Made by a program: the position numbers and the translations under genes. Of a DNA stretch of 34,533 bases, positions 8,344 through 15,513 are shown piece after piece. This DNA is from JBFFXF01 sp041569895 (lineage in GTDB: Bacteria > Planctomycetota > UBA8108 > JACQVS01): positions 1 to 34,533 of the forward strand of contig JBFFXF010000041.1 in assembly GCA_041569895.1 (NCBI GenBank), given 5' to 3'. The notes under the pieces are model-generated. The model did no database searches, was not told where the DNA came from, and was given only the letters and a program-made list of their open reading frames with translations. Each line of letters opens with the position of its first letter. Position 1 is the first letter of the stretch.

Positions 8344-9732
8344 CTACGCCAGCAGCTCCGGAATCACCTTGCCGCCGAACTGCGAGAGCTGCTTGTAGCG
8401 GCCGCCGTGGAAGTAGGTGAGCTTGTTGTCGTCGAGGCCGAGGAGGTGCAGCAACGTGACGTGGACGTCACGGATCGGGTGCACGACGTCCACGGCCTCG
8501 GCGCCGATCTCGTCGGTCGCGCCGACCACCGCGCCCCGCTTGACGCCACCGCCGGCGAGGAACATGCACATCGCGTCGATGTTGTGGCCCCGTCCGAGCG
8601 ACGTGACGCCGCCGCGGTAGTTGTTGTCCGGCGTGCGGCCGAACTCCCCCGTCCATACGACGAGCGTCTCGTCGAGCAAACCACGCATCTTCAGGTCCCT
8701 GATCAACCCGGCGATCGGGCGGTCGACGCTGGCGATGCGGGCCGAGTGGCCGCGCTGGAGGTAGTCGTGGCTGTCCCAGCCGCCCGAGAAGATCTGCACG
8801 AAGCGGACCCCCTTCTCGACCAGCCGCCGCGCCATCAGGCACTGGCGGCCGAAGGCGGCGGTCTCCTCCTCGTGCAGTCCGTACATCTCGCGCACGTGCA
8901 GCGGCTCGCGCTCGATTTCGACGACGTCGGGAACGGCCGCCTGCATCCGGAAGGCGAGCTCGTAGCTGTCGATCCTCGCCTCGAGCTCGCGGTGTCCGGG
9001 GTGGCGCTCCGCGTGCCGGCGATTGAGAAACGCGAGCTCGTCGAGCGCGCGACGCTGGTGCGCGCGCGAGCGGTGCGCCCGGGGCTGCAGGTCGAGGATC
9101 GGCGAACCGGATGATCGCAGCCGCGTGCCCTGATAGTGGGCGGGCAGGAAGCCGTTCGACCAGTTCGCGGGGCCGGCCTGCGGCAGCGCGAGCTCCGTCA
9201 TCACGACGTAGCCCGGCAGGTTCTCGTTCATGGACCCGAGTCCGTACGTCACCCAGGAGCCGACGGCCGGATCGCCGCCGAGCCGACTCCCCGTATTCAT
9301 GTGCAGCAGCGCCTCGGGGTGGTTCAGCGATTCCGCCTGGCAGCCGCGGTAGATGCAGAGCTCATCGGCGACGGCGGGCTCGGCGAGGTGAACGAAGCGG
9401 TCGCTCATGTCGATTCCGGACCGGCCGACCTTGCGCGTCCCGAACGGGCTGCCGACGAAGAACCGCTTGCCGGTCAGGAGGCCCTTCGTGCGCGTCGACT
9501 CGGAGAGGTGGAGCCTGTCGAGCGCCGGCTTCGGATCGAAGGTGTCGACATGGCTCGGCCCGCCCTCCATGAAGAGCAGGATGCAGGCCTTCGCTCTCGC
9601 CGGACGCATCGGCGGTCTCGGCGCCAGCGGGCCGGTCCCGGCCGATTCCCTCGCCATCAGGTCGGTCAACGCGAGGGAGCCGAGCGAGGCTCCGAGGCTG
9701 AAGATGAACTCGCGTCGGTGGATCGTGGGCAT
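8344..9732 (-). CDS. DUF1501 family secreted protein
   Basis: 462 aa from the ATG at 9732-9730, preferred because GGAG lies 8 nt upstream. The in-frame ATG at 9753, which abuts the upstream stop, has no ribosome site. The leader HRREFIFSLGASLGSLALTDL is Tat-like. Family motifs are clear: ILLFMEGGPSHVDTFDPKP near residues 50-68, GSWVTYGLGSMNENLPGYVV, RFVQIFSGGWDSHDYLQRGH and WTGEFGRTPDNN near 355-366. DUF1501 proteins belong to the alkaline phosphatase/sulfatase-like fold; their substrate is unknown. It is the last gene of a minus-strand operon (GntR regulator, PSCyt1-DUF1549-DUF1553, DUF1501). The close junction with the upstream gene supports a joint function. Confidence 0.92.
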   Translation of the reverse strand: MPTIHRREFIFSLGASLGSLALTDLMARESAGTGPLAPRPPMRPARAKACILLFMEGGPSHVDTFDPKPALDRLHLSESTRTKGLLTGKRFFVGSPFGTRKVGRSGIDMSDRFVHLAEPAVADELCIYRGCQAESLNHPEALLHMNTGSRLGGDPAVGSWVTYGLGSMNENLPGYVVMTELALPQAGPANWSNGFLPAHYQGTRLRSSGSPILDLQPRAHRSRAHQRRALDELAFLNRRHAERHPGHRELEARIDSYELAFRMQAAVPDVVEIEREPLHVREMYGLHEEETAAFGRQCLMARRLVEKGVRFVQIFSGGWDSHDYLQRGHSARIASVDRPIAGLIRDLKMRGLLDETLVVWTGEFGRTPDNNYRGGVTSLGRGHNIDAMCMFLAGGGVKRGAVVGATDEIGAEAVDVVHPIRDVHVTLLHLLGLDDNKLTYFHGGRYKQLSQFGGKVIPELLA

Positions 9733-9753
9733 CGTCGATACTCCGGCTGGCAT

Positions 9754-12534
9754 TCAGTAAAGGTAGATGAACTCGTTCGAGTTGAACAGCAGCAGACAGA
9801 CATCCGCGAGCGCCCGCGTCGACGCGTCGACCGTCCACGGCTTCGCATCGGGGACGTAGTCCTCGTAGACGGGCAGCCACTCGACGTAGTCGAACGGCTT
9901 GCCCGAGAACTCCTCGACCAGTGATCGGATCACGCGCGTCGGATACTCGACCGGCGACGGCGGATGGGCCTCGTGGTAGCGCTGCATCTCCTCGACGTAC
10001 GCGACGAGACGCCGTTCCTCGACGGCGACCGGAGCACGTCCGTGCACCAGCCGGAAGGCGCGGCGAATCTGCATCGGGACGCCGTCGGCCTCTCTCTGCA
10101 GACGCAGCGCCAGCGCGATGGCGCGGTCGGTCACCACGTCGCTGTTCAGCAGCGTGAAGACCTGCGGCGTCACCGCCGCCGATTCGCGCGCCTCACAGGA
10201 CTCGTTCGGGTTCGGCCGGTGGAAGATCTCCAGGAACGGGTCGGCCTGGCCGCGAACCCGGTAGGTGTAGATCGATCTCCGGTTGCGTTCCTCCGGCGTG
10301 CGCGACGGCTGGTGCGCCGGCGCGATCGAGAACTGGATCATGCGCGGCTCGAGCGCCACCTCCATGTTGATCTCGGGGCGAACCGGAACGCCGCCGAGCG
10401 CCGGGTTGAGCTCGCCCGTGATCGCCAGCATGCCGTCGCGGATCTCCTCGGCCGACAGGAGTCGGGGCGAGAACCGGCCGAGCAGCCGATTTTCGGGGTC
10501 GACGCGGTCGAGCTCGTCGCGACCGGGGTGCGCGGTGGACTGGCGGTACGCGCGCGACGTCATGATCAGGCGGTGGAGCCGCTTGAACTTCCAGCCGTGC
10601 TCGACGAAGTCGCTCGTCAGCCAGTCGAGGAGCTCGGGGTGCGTCGGCTTCGCGCCCTTCGCCCCGAAGTTGTTCGGCGTCCGCACGATTCCCCGGCCGA
10701 AGTGATGCTGCCAGACGCGGTTGACGATCGACCGCGTCGAGAGCGGGTTGGCGGGGTCGGCGATCCACCGGGCCAGGGCGAGTCGTCGTCCGCGAAGCCC
10801 CTCGGGGAGCGCGTGGCGATCGGTCTCCTGCGACCCGCGCACGGCGATTCCCGCGCCGCTGAGGACGCCGGGTGTCACCGCGTCGCCCCTCGCGGCACGC
10901 GATCCGCCGCCGTGGATGAACGTCGCCGGCCGCCAGCCCTCGTCGATCTTCGGCGGCTTCCGGAGCTTGCGGGCGTTCTGCCGCAGATCCGGTCCGTTGT
11001 AGACGCTCTGGGCGAGCGGCTCGAAGCGCTCCAGACGGCGCTGCCAGATCCAGACGTCCTGTTCGCGGACCTTGAGGGTGCCCTCGTCCACGTGGTCGAG
11101 ACCGACGTGGCGCGGCGGCTTGAGGTGGTCGGGGTCCTGACGCCGCTCCCTGTCGTTCTTGTAGGGGAGGTCGTGAGCGGCGTACCAGCGCTTCGCCGCG
11201 GACTCGCGCTTCTCGACGAGACGCTTTCGATCCGCGTCCGCGAACTCGAGCAGCGCCCGCACCAGCTTCTTCTCCCGCGCGAAGCCGTCCCGGTTCTCCC
11301 CGTCGAGGAAGTCGGCGGGCAGCTCCGCGACCTGCGTCGCCGCGAACGCGGCGTACATGCGGTAGTAGTCGCGCGTCGGGACGGGATCGAACTTGTGATC
11401 GTGACACCGCGCGCACCGCATGGGGATCGACAGGAACGACTGGCCGACGCTCTGGACGACGTCGTCCAGGTAGATCTGCCGCGCTTCCTCCTGCGGGATC
11501 ATCGCCGTTCCCCACGGCCCCATGCGCAGGAAACCCGTGGCGATCGTGGCGTCCGGATCCGCGGGGCGCGCCTCGTCGCCGGCGATCTGGTCGATGATCA
11601 TCTCGTCGAACGGGCGGTCCTCGTTCAGGGACCGGATGACCCAGTCGCGGTACCGCCACGCGTTCGATCGCTCGTAATCGTTCGAGAACCCGGCCGTATC
11701 GGCGTATCGAACGACGTCGAGCCAGTGCTGCGCCCAGCGCTCGCCGTAATGCGGACTCTGGAGCAGACGATCGATGAGGTCGCTCCAGGCGCGCTGCGGG
11801 TCCTGCTTCCAGGCGGAAAGGAACGCGTCGATCTCCCGCGGACGCGGCGGCAGGCCGATCAGGTCCTGGGTGGCGCGGCGGATGAGCGTTCGCGGATCGG
11901 CCTGCGGCGCCATCTCGAGGCCGGCGGCCGCGAGCTTCTCGGCGATGAACGCGTCGGCGGGGTGATCGGCCCCTCCGGGCGGCTCCGGCCGCCTCACCGG
12001 ACGGAACGCCCAGATGTCCTCCTTGCGGTAGCGACGGAACGTCCACTCGTCGGAGAGCCCGCCGCTCGTGGGAACGAGGACGCCATCCTCGTTCTCGACG
12101 ATCGACCGCTCCTCGAGCCGGATCCGATCCCGCGTCGCCGCGTCGGGCCACGGGGCACCGGCGGCGATCCACTTCCGGATCCACTCGATCTGCTCCTCGG
12201 TGAGCCGGTCGTTCTCCTTCGGCGGCATCTCGAGCTCTTTCCACCGGATCGCGTCGTAGAGAAGGCTCTTCTCCGGCTTGCCGGGAACGACCGACGGTCT
12301 ACCCGACTCGCCGCCGCGGAGCAGCGACGCGCGCGAGCGGACGTCGAGCTCGCCCTCCACCTCGAGCAGATCGTTCCCGTGGCACTCGAAGCACTTGAGC
12401 TCGAGGAGCGGCAGCACGCGGAGCGTGAACAGGCGGTCGTCGGAGTCACCGCCCAGGCACGCCGGGCCCGCCGCGAGGGCCAGGGCAACGACGAGCGGGC
12501 CGATCTGTCGTGGTGCGCGAGGTGCGCGGGTCAT
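9754..12534 (-). CDS. PSCyt1-DUF1549-DUF1553 c-type cytochrome protein (first copy)
   Basis: 926 aa. The ATG at 12534 has a purine-rich GGGAAGAAG about 10 nt upstream and opens a signal peptide (IGPLVVALALAAGPACLGG). A planctomycete cytochrome domain follows with CFECHG (Cys48, Cys51, His52) and the ELEMPPKENDRLTEEQIEWIRKWI segment. DUF1549 spans about residues 185-400 and holds HYGERWAQHWLDVVRYADT and a second CxxCH (MRCARCHDHKFDPVP). DUF1553 (about 590-860) holds NRVWQHHFGRGIVRTPNNFG and THPELLDWLTSDFVEHGWKFKRLHRLIMTSRAYRQ. The family occurs almost always next to DUF1501, as here; function is not established. It begins 33 nt after the GntR stop, so it is probably transcribed with the regulator. 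Confidence 0.92.
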   Translation of the reverse strand: MTRAPRAPRQIGPLVVALALAAGPACLGGDSDDRLFTLRVLPLLELKCFECHGNDLLEVEGELDVRSRASLLRGGESGRPSVVPGKPEKSLLYDAIRWKELEMPPKENDRLTEEQIEWIRKWIAAGAPWPDAATRDRIRLEERSIVENEDGVLVPTSGGLSDEWTFRRYRKEDIWAFRPVRRPEPPGGADHPADAFIAEKLAAAGLEMAPQADPRTLIRRATQDLIGLPPRPREIDAFLSAWKQDPQRAWSDLIDRLLQSPHYGERWAQHWLDVVRYADTAGFSNDYERSNAWRYRDWVIRSLNEDRPFDEMIIDQIAGDEARPADPDATIATGFLRMGPWGTAMIPQEEARQIYLDDVVQSVGQSFLSIPMRCARCHDHKFDPVPTRDYYRMYAAFAATQVAELPADFLDGENRDGFAREKKLVRALLEFADADRKRLVEKRESAAKRWYAAHDLPYKNDRERRQDPDHLKPPRHVGLDHVDEGTLKVREQDVWIWQRRLERFEPLAQSVYNGPDLRQNARKLRKPPKIDEGWRPATFIHGGGSRAARGDAVTPGVLSGAGIAVRGSQETDRHALPEGLRGRRLALARWIADPANPLSTRSIVNRVWQHHFGRGIVRTPNNFGAKGAKPTHPELLDWLTSDFVEHGWKFKRLHRLIMTSRAYRQSTAHPGRDELDRVDPENRLLGRFSPRLLSAEEIRDGMLAITGELNPALGGVPVRPEINMEVALEPRMIQFSIAPAHQPSRTPEERNRRSIYTYRVRGQADPFLEIFHRPNPNESCEARESAAVTPQVFTLLNSDVVTDRAIALALRLQREADGVPMQIRRAFRLVHGRAPVAVEERRLVAYVEEMQRYHEAHPPSPVEYPTRVIRSLVEEFSGKPFDYVEWLPVYEDYVPDAKPWTVDASTRALADVCLLLFNSNEFIYLY

Positions 12535-12567
12535 CGATGTCCGCTTCTTCCCTGAGAGTCGGGGTGC

Positions 12568-13170
12568 CTACTGGACGTTCGCCTCGAGTGACGCGAGGAC
12601 AGCCGTCTTCTTGCCCGCGCGGATCGCCTCGAGGATGGCGGCGTGTTCCTGGTAGACCTGCTCGTAGTCGTCGAGCCGCGAGTAGGCCAGAAGCATCTGC
12701 GAGCAGAGCCATTTCCAGACCGGCACGAAGTCCTCGCCCCCGCACAGCACCAGCAGTGTCTCGTGAAACTCGATATCGCGGCGCGCCACCGCGGCGGCAT
12801 CCGCGCTCTCGCACGCCACGCGCAGGTTCTCGAGCCGCTCGACGAGCCGGGCGAGCCCGTCGCGCTGCAGCGAGCCCACCCCGCGCTCGACGACGAAGCA
12901 CTCGATCTGCCGCCGCAGCGACACGATGAGCTCGCGGTTCTCCGGCTTCGGGGGCTGGCGCACGGTGACCCCGCGATTCGCCTGGTACGCCAGGATGCCC
13001 TCCTTGGCGAGCTGCAGGAACGCGTCCCGGACGGGACCGCGGCTGACGCCGAAGCGCCGCGCGAACTCGACCTCGCGAAGCGGTTGCCCTGGCGGGAACG
13101 CGCCGGCCACGACCTCGTCGCGAATCTGCTCGGTGACTTGGTCCCGGATGGTGCGCGGCAAGAGTGTCAT
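12568..13170 (-). CDS. GntR family transcriptional regulator with FCD ligand domain
   Basis: 200 aa from the ATG at 13170-13168, with GGGAGGGG about 7 nt upstream. The longer frame to 13239 would run across the palindromic operator and is rejected. The winged helix-turn-helix is at residues 8-72 (QVTEQIRDEVVAGAFPPGQPLREVEFARRFGVSRGPVRDAFLQLAKEGIL). The FCD all-helical domain fills 80-200, with likely metal or ligand residues Asp132, His136 and His176. The usual third His near the C-terminus appears as Asn198 (EANVQ), so metal binding may be changed; this reading needs an alignment. FadR-subfamily regulators usually sense organic acids or sugar acids. The gene heads the operon with the cytochrome and DUF1501 genes and diverges from a sulfatase gene. 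The palindrome at 13199-13216 is its probable autoregulatory site. Confidence 0.93.
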   Translation of the reverse strand: MTLLPRTIRDQVTEQIRDEVVAGAFPPGQPLREVEFARRFGVSRGPVRDAFLQLAKEGILAYQANRGVTVRQPPKPENRELIVSLRRQIECFVVERGVGSLQRDGLARLVERLENLRVACESADAAAVARRDIEFHETLLVLCGGEDFVPVWKWLCSQMLLAYSRLDDYEQVYQEHAAILEAIRAGKKTAVLASLEANVQ

Positions 13171-13198
13171 CGATCGGCCCCTCCCTCGAGCCGGTCTG

Positions 13199-13216
13199 TA
13201 GATTGTTAACAATCTA
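13199..13216. promoter_or_regulatory. perfect 18-bp palindromic operator, probably for the GntR regulator
   Basis: TAGATTGTTAACAATCTA is a perfect palindrome and strikingly AT-rich inside GC-rich DNA. It lies 28 nt upstream of the regulator ATG, in the gap between divergent genes. Its core TTGTTAACAA fits the TNGTNNNACNA-like sites known for GntR/FadR-type proteins. It would let the regulator control its own operon, and possibly the sulfatase gene 250 nt to the right. Confidence 0.75.
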
Positions 13217-13265
13217 TCGGGGGGGTGGTGCGAGGTCAATGGAGAAATCGCGGAGCCGTCCGGGG

Positions 13266-13417
13266 GCGACTCCGATGCCGATGCCGATGCCGACTCCGAT
13301 CCCGAGCCCGATGACCGATTCCGACTCCGACTCCGACCCCGATTGCGACTCCGACTCCGACCCCGATGCCGACTCCGATTCCGACTCCGATTCCGAGTCC
13401 GAGTCCGATGACCGAGA
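13266..13417 (+). repeat. degenerate hexamer array, unit CCGANN (array 1)
   Basis: About 25 tandem units in which CCGA is nearly fixed and the last two bases vary (CT, TG, TT, CC, GT, TC, GC). Only two units depart from the core (GCGACT). An extra A follows two CCGATG units (at 13314 and 13411), making the heptamer CCGATGA. The array fills the sulfatase leader between the operator and the ATG at 13470. A frame crosses it on the plus strand as Asp-Ser repeats and on the minus strand as Gly-Val/Ile repeats, an effect of the 6-nt period. The same unit and heptamer recur at 25648-25753 (inverted) and 31938-32077. Confidence 0.93.
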
Positions 13418-13469
13418 CAGAGGATCCCCGCCGTTGCGTCGCGGGCGTCGCGGGCACTATGCTGGGCTC

Positions 13470-15410
13470 ATGCGCCTTCTCGTGTCAGCGGTCGTCGGCA
13501 TCGCCTCGTGGATCGGGTTCTCTCCCGTCGGCGCCGGCGATGCGGAGCACCAGCGGCCGAACGTTCTCTGGATCACCGCCGAGGACATGAGCGCCGACGA
13601 CATCGGCTGCTACGGGAACGAGTACGCCCGCACGCCGCACATCGATCGGTTCGCGCGGGGGAGTCTGCGGTACACCAATGCCTTCGCGACGGCGCCGGTG
13701 TGCTCGCCGGCGCGCTCCTGTCTCATCACCGGGCTGTACGCGACGACGCTCGGCACCCAGCACCTGCGGTCGGCGTTTCCGTTGCCGGCTGCGCTGCGCG
13801 GCTTTCCGGCGCGGCTGCGCGAGGCGGGCTACCACTGCACGAACAACGTCAAGACCGACTACAACACGTCGAGCGAGCCGGCCATCATCGCCGCGTCGTG
13901 GGACGAGAGCAGCCCGCGGGCCCACTGGCGCGGACGTCGCGCCGGGCAGCCGTTCTTCGCCGTCTTCAATTTAATGACGACGCACCAGTCGCGGTCGAAC
14001 GTCTGGCCGCGGGAGGTGTTCGAGTCGAGGGTGGCGAGCCGGCTCGAGGCGTCGAGCCGACACGATCCGGCCGCGGCTCCCGTGCCGCCGTACTACCCCG
14101 ACACGCCGACCGTGCGGCGCACGCTCGCTCGCTACCACGACTGCATCACGGTGATGGACGCCGAGGTCGGTCGCATCCTCGCGCAGCTCGAGGAGGACGG
14201 GCTCGCCGACGACACCGTCGTCTTCTTCTTCTCCGACCACGGGGCCGGCCTGCCTCGCGGCAAGCGCGTCCTGCATGACTCGGGCATGCGCGTGCCGCTC
14301 CTGGTGCGCGTGCCGGAGCGCTTCACGCGCCTCGCGCCTCGCGGTCGGACGGGGACCTCCGATCGGTTCGTCAGCTTCGTCGACTTCCCGGCGACCGTGC
14401 TGCGGCTCGCCGGCATCGGGTCGGTTCACGCGGCGCGTCCGCGGCCCGGCGATCGACTATCGCGCTCGACGCAGGGCCGGCCCTTCCTCGGCGGCGACAC
14501 GGCGGCCCGCGATGCCGTCTTCGGCGCGCGCGATCGCGTCGACGAGGCGTTCGACCTCGCGCGCTCGGTGCGCGACGAACGGTTCCTCTACATCCGCAAC
14601 TACATGCCGCACCTCTCGTGGATGCAGCCCGAGGGCTACTCCGACCAGGCCGAGATCCGCCGCGAGCTCCGGCGGCTGGCGAGGTCGGGCGCGCTGCACG
14701 ACGCGCAGCTCGGGTACGCCGCGGCGCGCCGGCCCCTCGAGGAGCTCTACGACACGACCGCCGATCCGCACCAGCTCCGCAACCTCGCCGGCAACGCGGT
14801 GTACCGCGTCGAGCTCGAGCGACGGCGCCGGGCCCTCCGCGAGCACATCCTGCGCACGCGCGACCTCGCGTTCCTGCCGGAGGAGGAGGTCTGGCGTCGC
14901 AGCGCGGGGTCGACGCCGTTCGAGATGGCGTCCGACCCGCAGCGCTACCCGCTCGAGCGCATCCTCGCCGCGGCGGATCTGGTCGGCAGGGAGGACGCGG
15001 TCGACGAGCAGGTACGTCTGCTCGGCGACGACGACGCGGGCGTGCGGTACTGGGCCGCCGTCGGTCTGCGCGCCACGGCCCCGAGGACGCCCGCGGCGCG
15101 GAGCGCGCTCGAGAGAGCGCTCGACGACCGCTGCGGCTCGGTGCGGGTCGAGGCCGCCACGGCGCTCGTGCTCGCCGGCCACGCAGGCCGTGCGCTGCCG
15201 GTGCTCGAGAGCGCGCTCGGTGGCGACGACCTCGACGTCGCCCTGCTGGCCGCGCGCGAGCTGCAGCTCCTCGGCGAGGCGGCCCGCCCGGTTCGTCCCG
15301 CGATGCAGCGGGCGCTCGAGAGAGCGCGCGAGCGCGAGGGCTCCGGGCCGCTCTGGATGTTCCTCCGCTTCGCGCTCGAGGCGGCTCTCGGCGAGGCGCG
15401 CAGCGGCTGA
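13470..15410 (+). CDS. sulfatase with C-terminal HEAT-like repeats
   Basis: 646 aa from the ATG at 13470, which opens a signal peptide (RLLVSAVVGIASWIGFSPVGAG). The in-frame extension upstream is only the hexamer array and is rejected. The catalytic domain starts at RPNVLWITAEDMSADDIGCYGN, with metal ligands of the Asp type. It carries the formylglycine motif CSPAR (Cys78), which needs activation by a formylglycine-generating enzyme, and FFFSDHGAG near residue 255. The overall look is nearest the heparan N-sulfatase-like (SGSH-like) group, a tentative call. From about residue 490 the sequence shows Ala/Leu/Arg-rich helical repeats (DAGVRYWAAVGLRATAP, CGSVRVEAATALVLAGHAG) typical of HEAT repeats, often seen attached to planctomycete sulfatases. 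It would remove sulfate from sugars outside the cytoplasm. It diverges from the GntR operon and may share its operator. Confidence 0.9.
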   Translation: MRLLVSAVVGIASWIGFSPVGAGDAEHQRPNVLWITAEDMSADDIGCYGNEYARTPHIDRFARGSLRYTNAFATAPVCSPARSCLITGLYATTLGTQHLRSAFPLPAALRGFPARLREAGYHCTNNVKTDYNTSSEPAIIAASWDESSPRAHWRGRRAGQPFFAVFNLMTTHQSRSNVWPREVFESRVASRLEASSRHDPAAAPVPPYYPDTPTVRRTLARYHDCITVMDAEVGRILAQLEEDGLADDTVVFFFSDHGAGLPRGKRVLHDSGMRVPLLVRVPERFTRLAPRGRTGTSDRFVSFVDFPATVLRLAGIGSVHAARPRPGDRLSRSTQGRPFLGGDTAARDAVFGARDRVDEAFDLARSVRDERFLYIRNYMPHLSWMQPEGYSDQAEIRRELRRLARSGALHDAQLGYAAARRPLEELYDTTADPHQLRNLAGNAVYRVELERRRRALREHILRTRDLAFLPEEEVWRRSAGSTPFEMASDPQRYPLERILAAADLVGREDAVDEQVRLLGDDDAGVRYWAAVGLRATAPRTPAARSALERALDDRCGSVRVEAATALVLAGHAGRALPVLESALGGDDLDVALLAARELQLLGEAARPVRPAMQRALERAREREGSGPLWMFLRFALEAALGEARSG

Positions 15411-15513
15411 GACGCCGTCGGGGGCCTGACTTCCGCGCTCTCTCTGGTTCTCCGGACCCGCCCCCGGTATCATCGCGCGCTTGATGGGATCCGGAGAGCA
15501 GAGAAGGACGCCG

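Noticed and set aside
9964..12555. Plus-strand open frame of 863 codons opposite the first PSCyt1-DUF1549-DUF1553 gene
   Set aside because: Antisense shadow with no recognisable domain and no ribosome site.
13164..13469. N-terminal extension of the HEAT-repeat sulfatase through the Asp-Ser repeat
   Set aside because: It would start within the regulator's coding start and operator, and the signal peptide begins only at 13470; the Asp-Ser run is the hexamer array read in frame.
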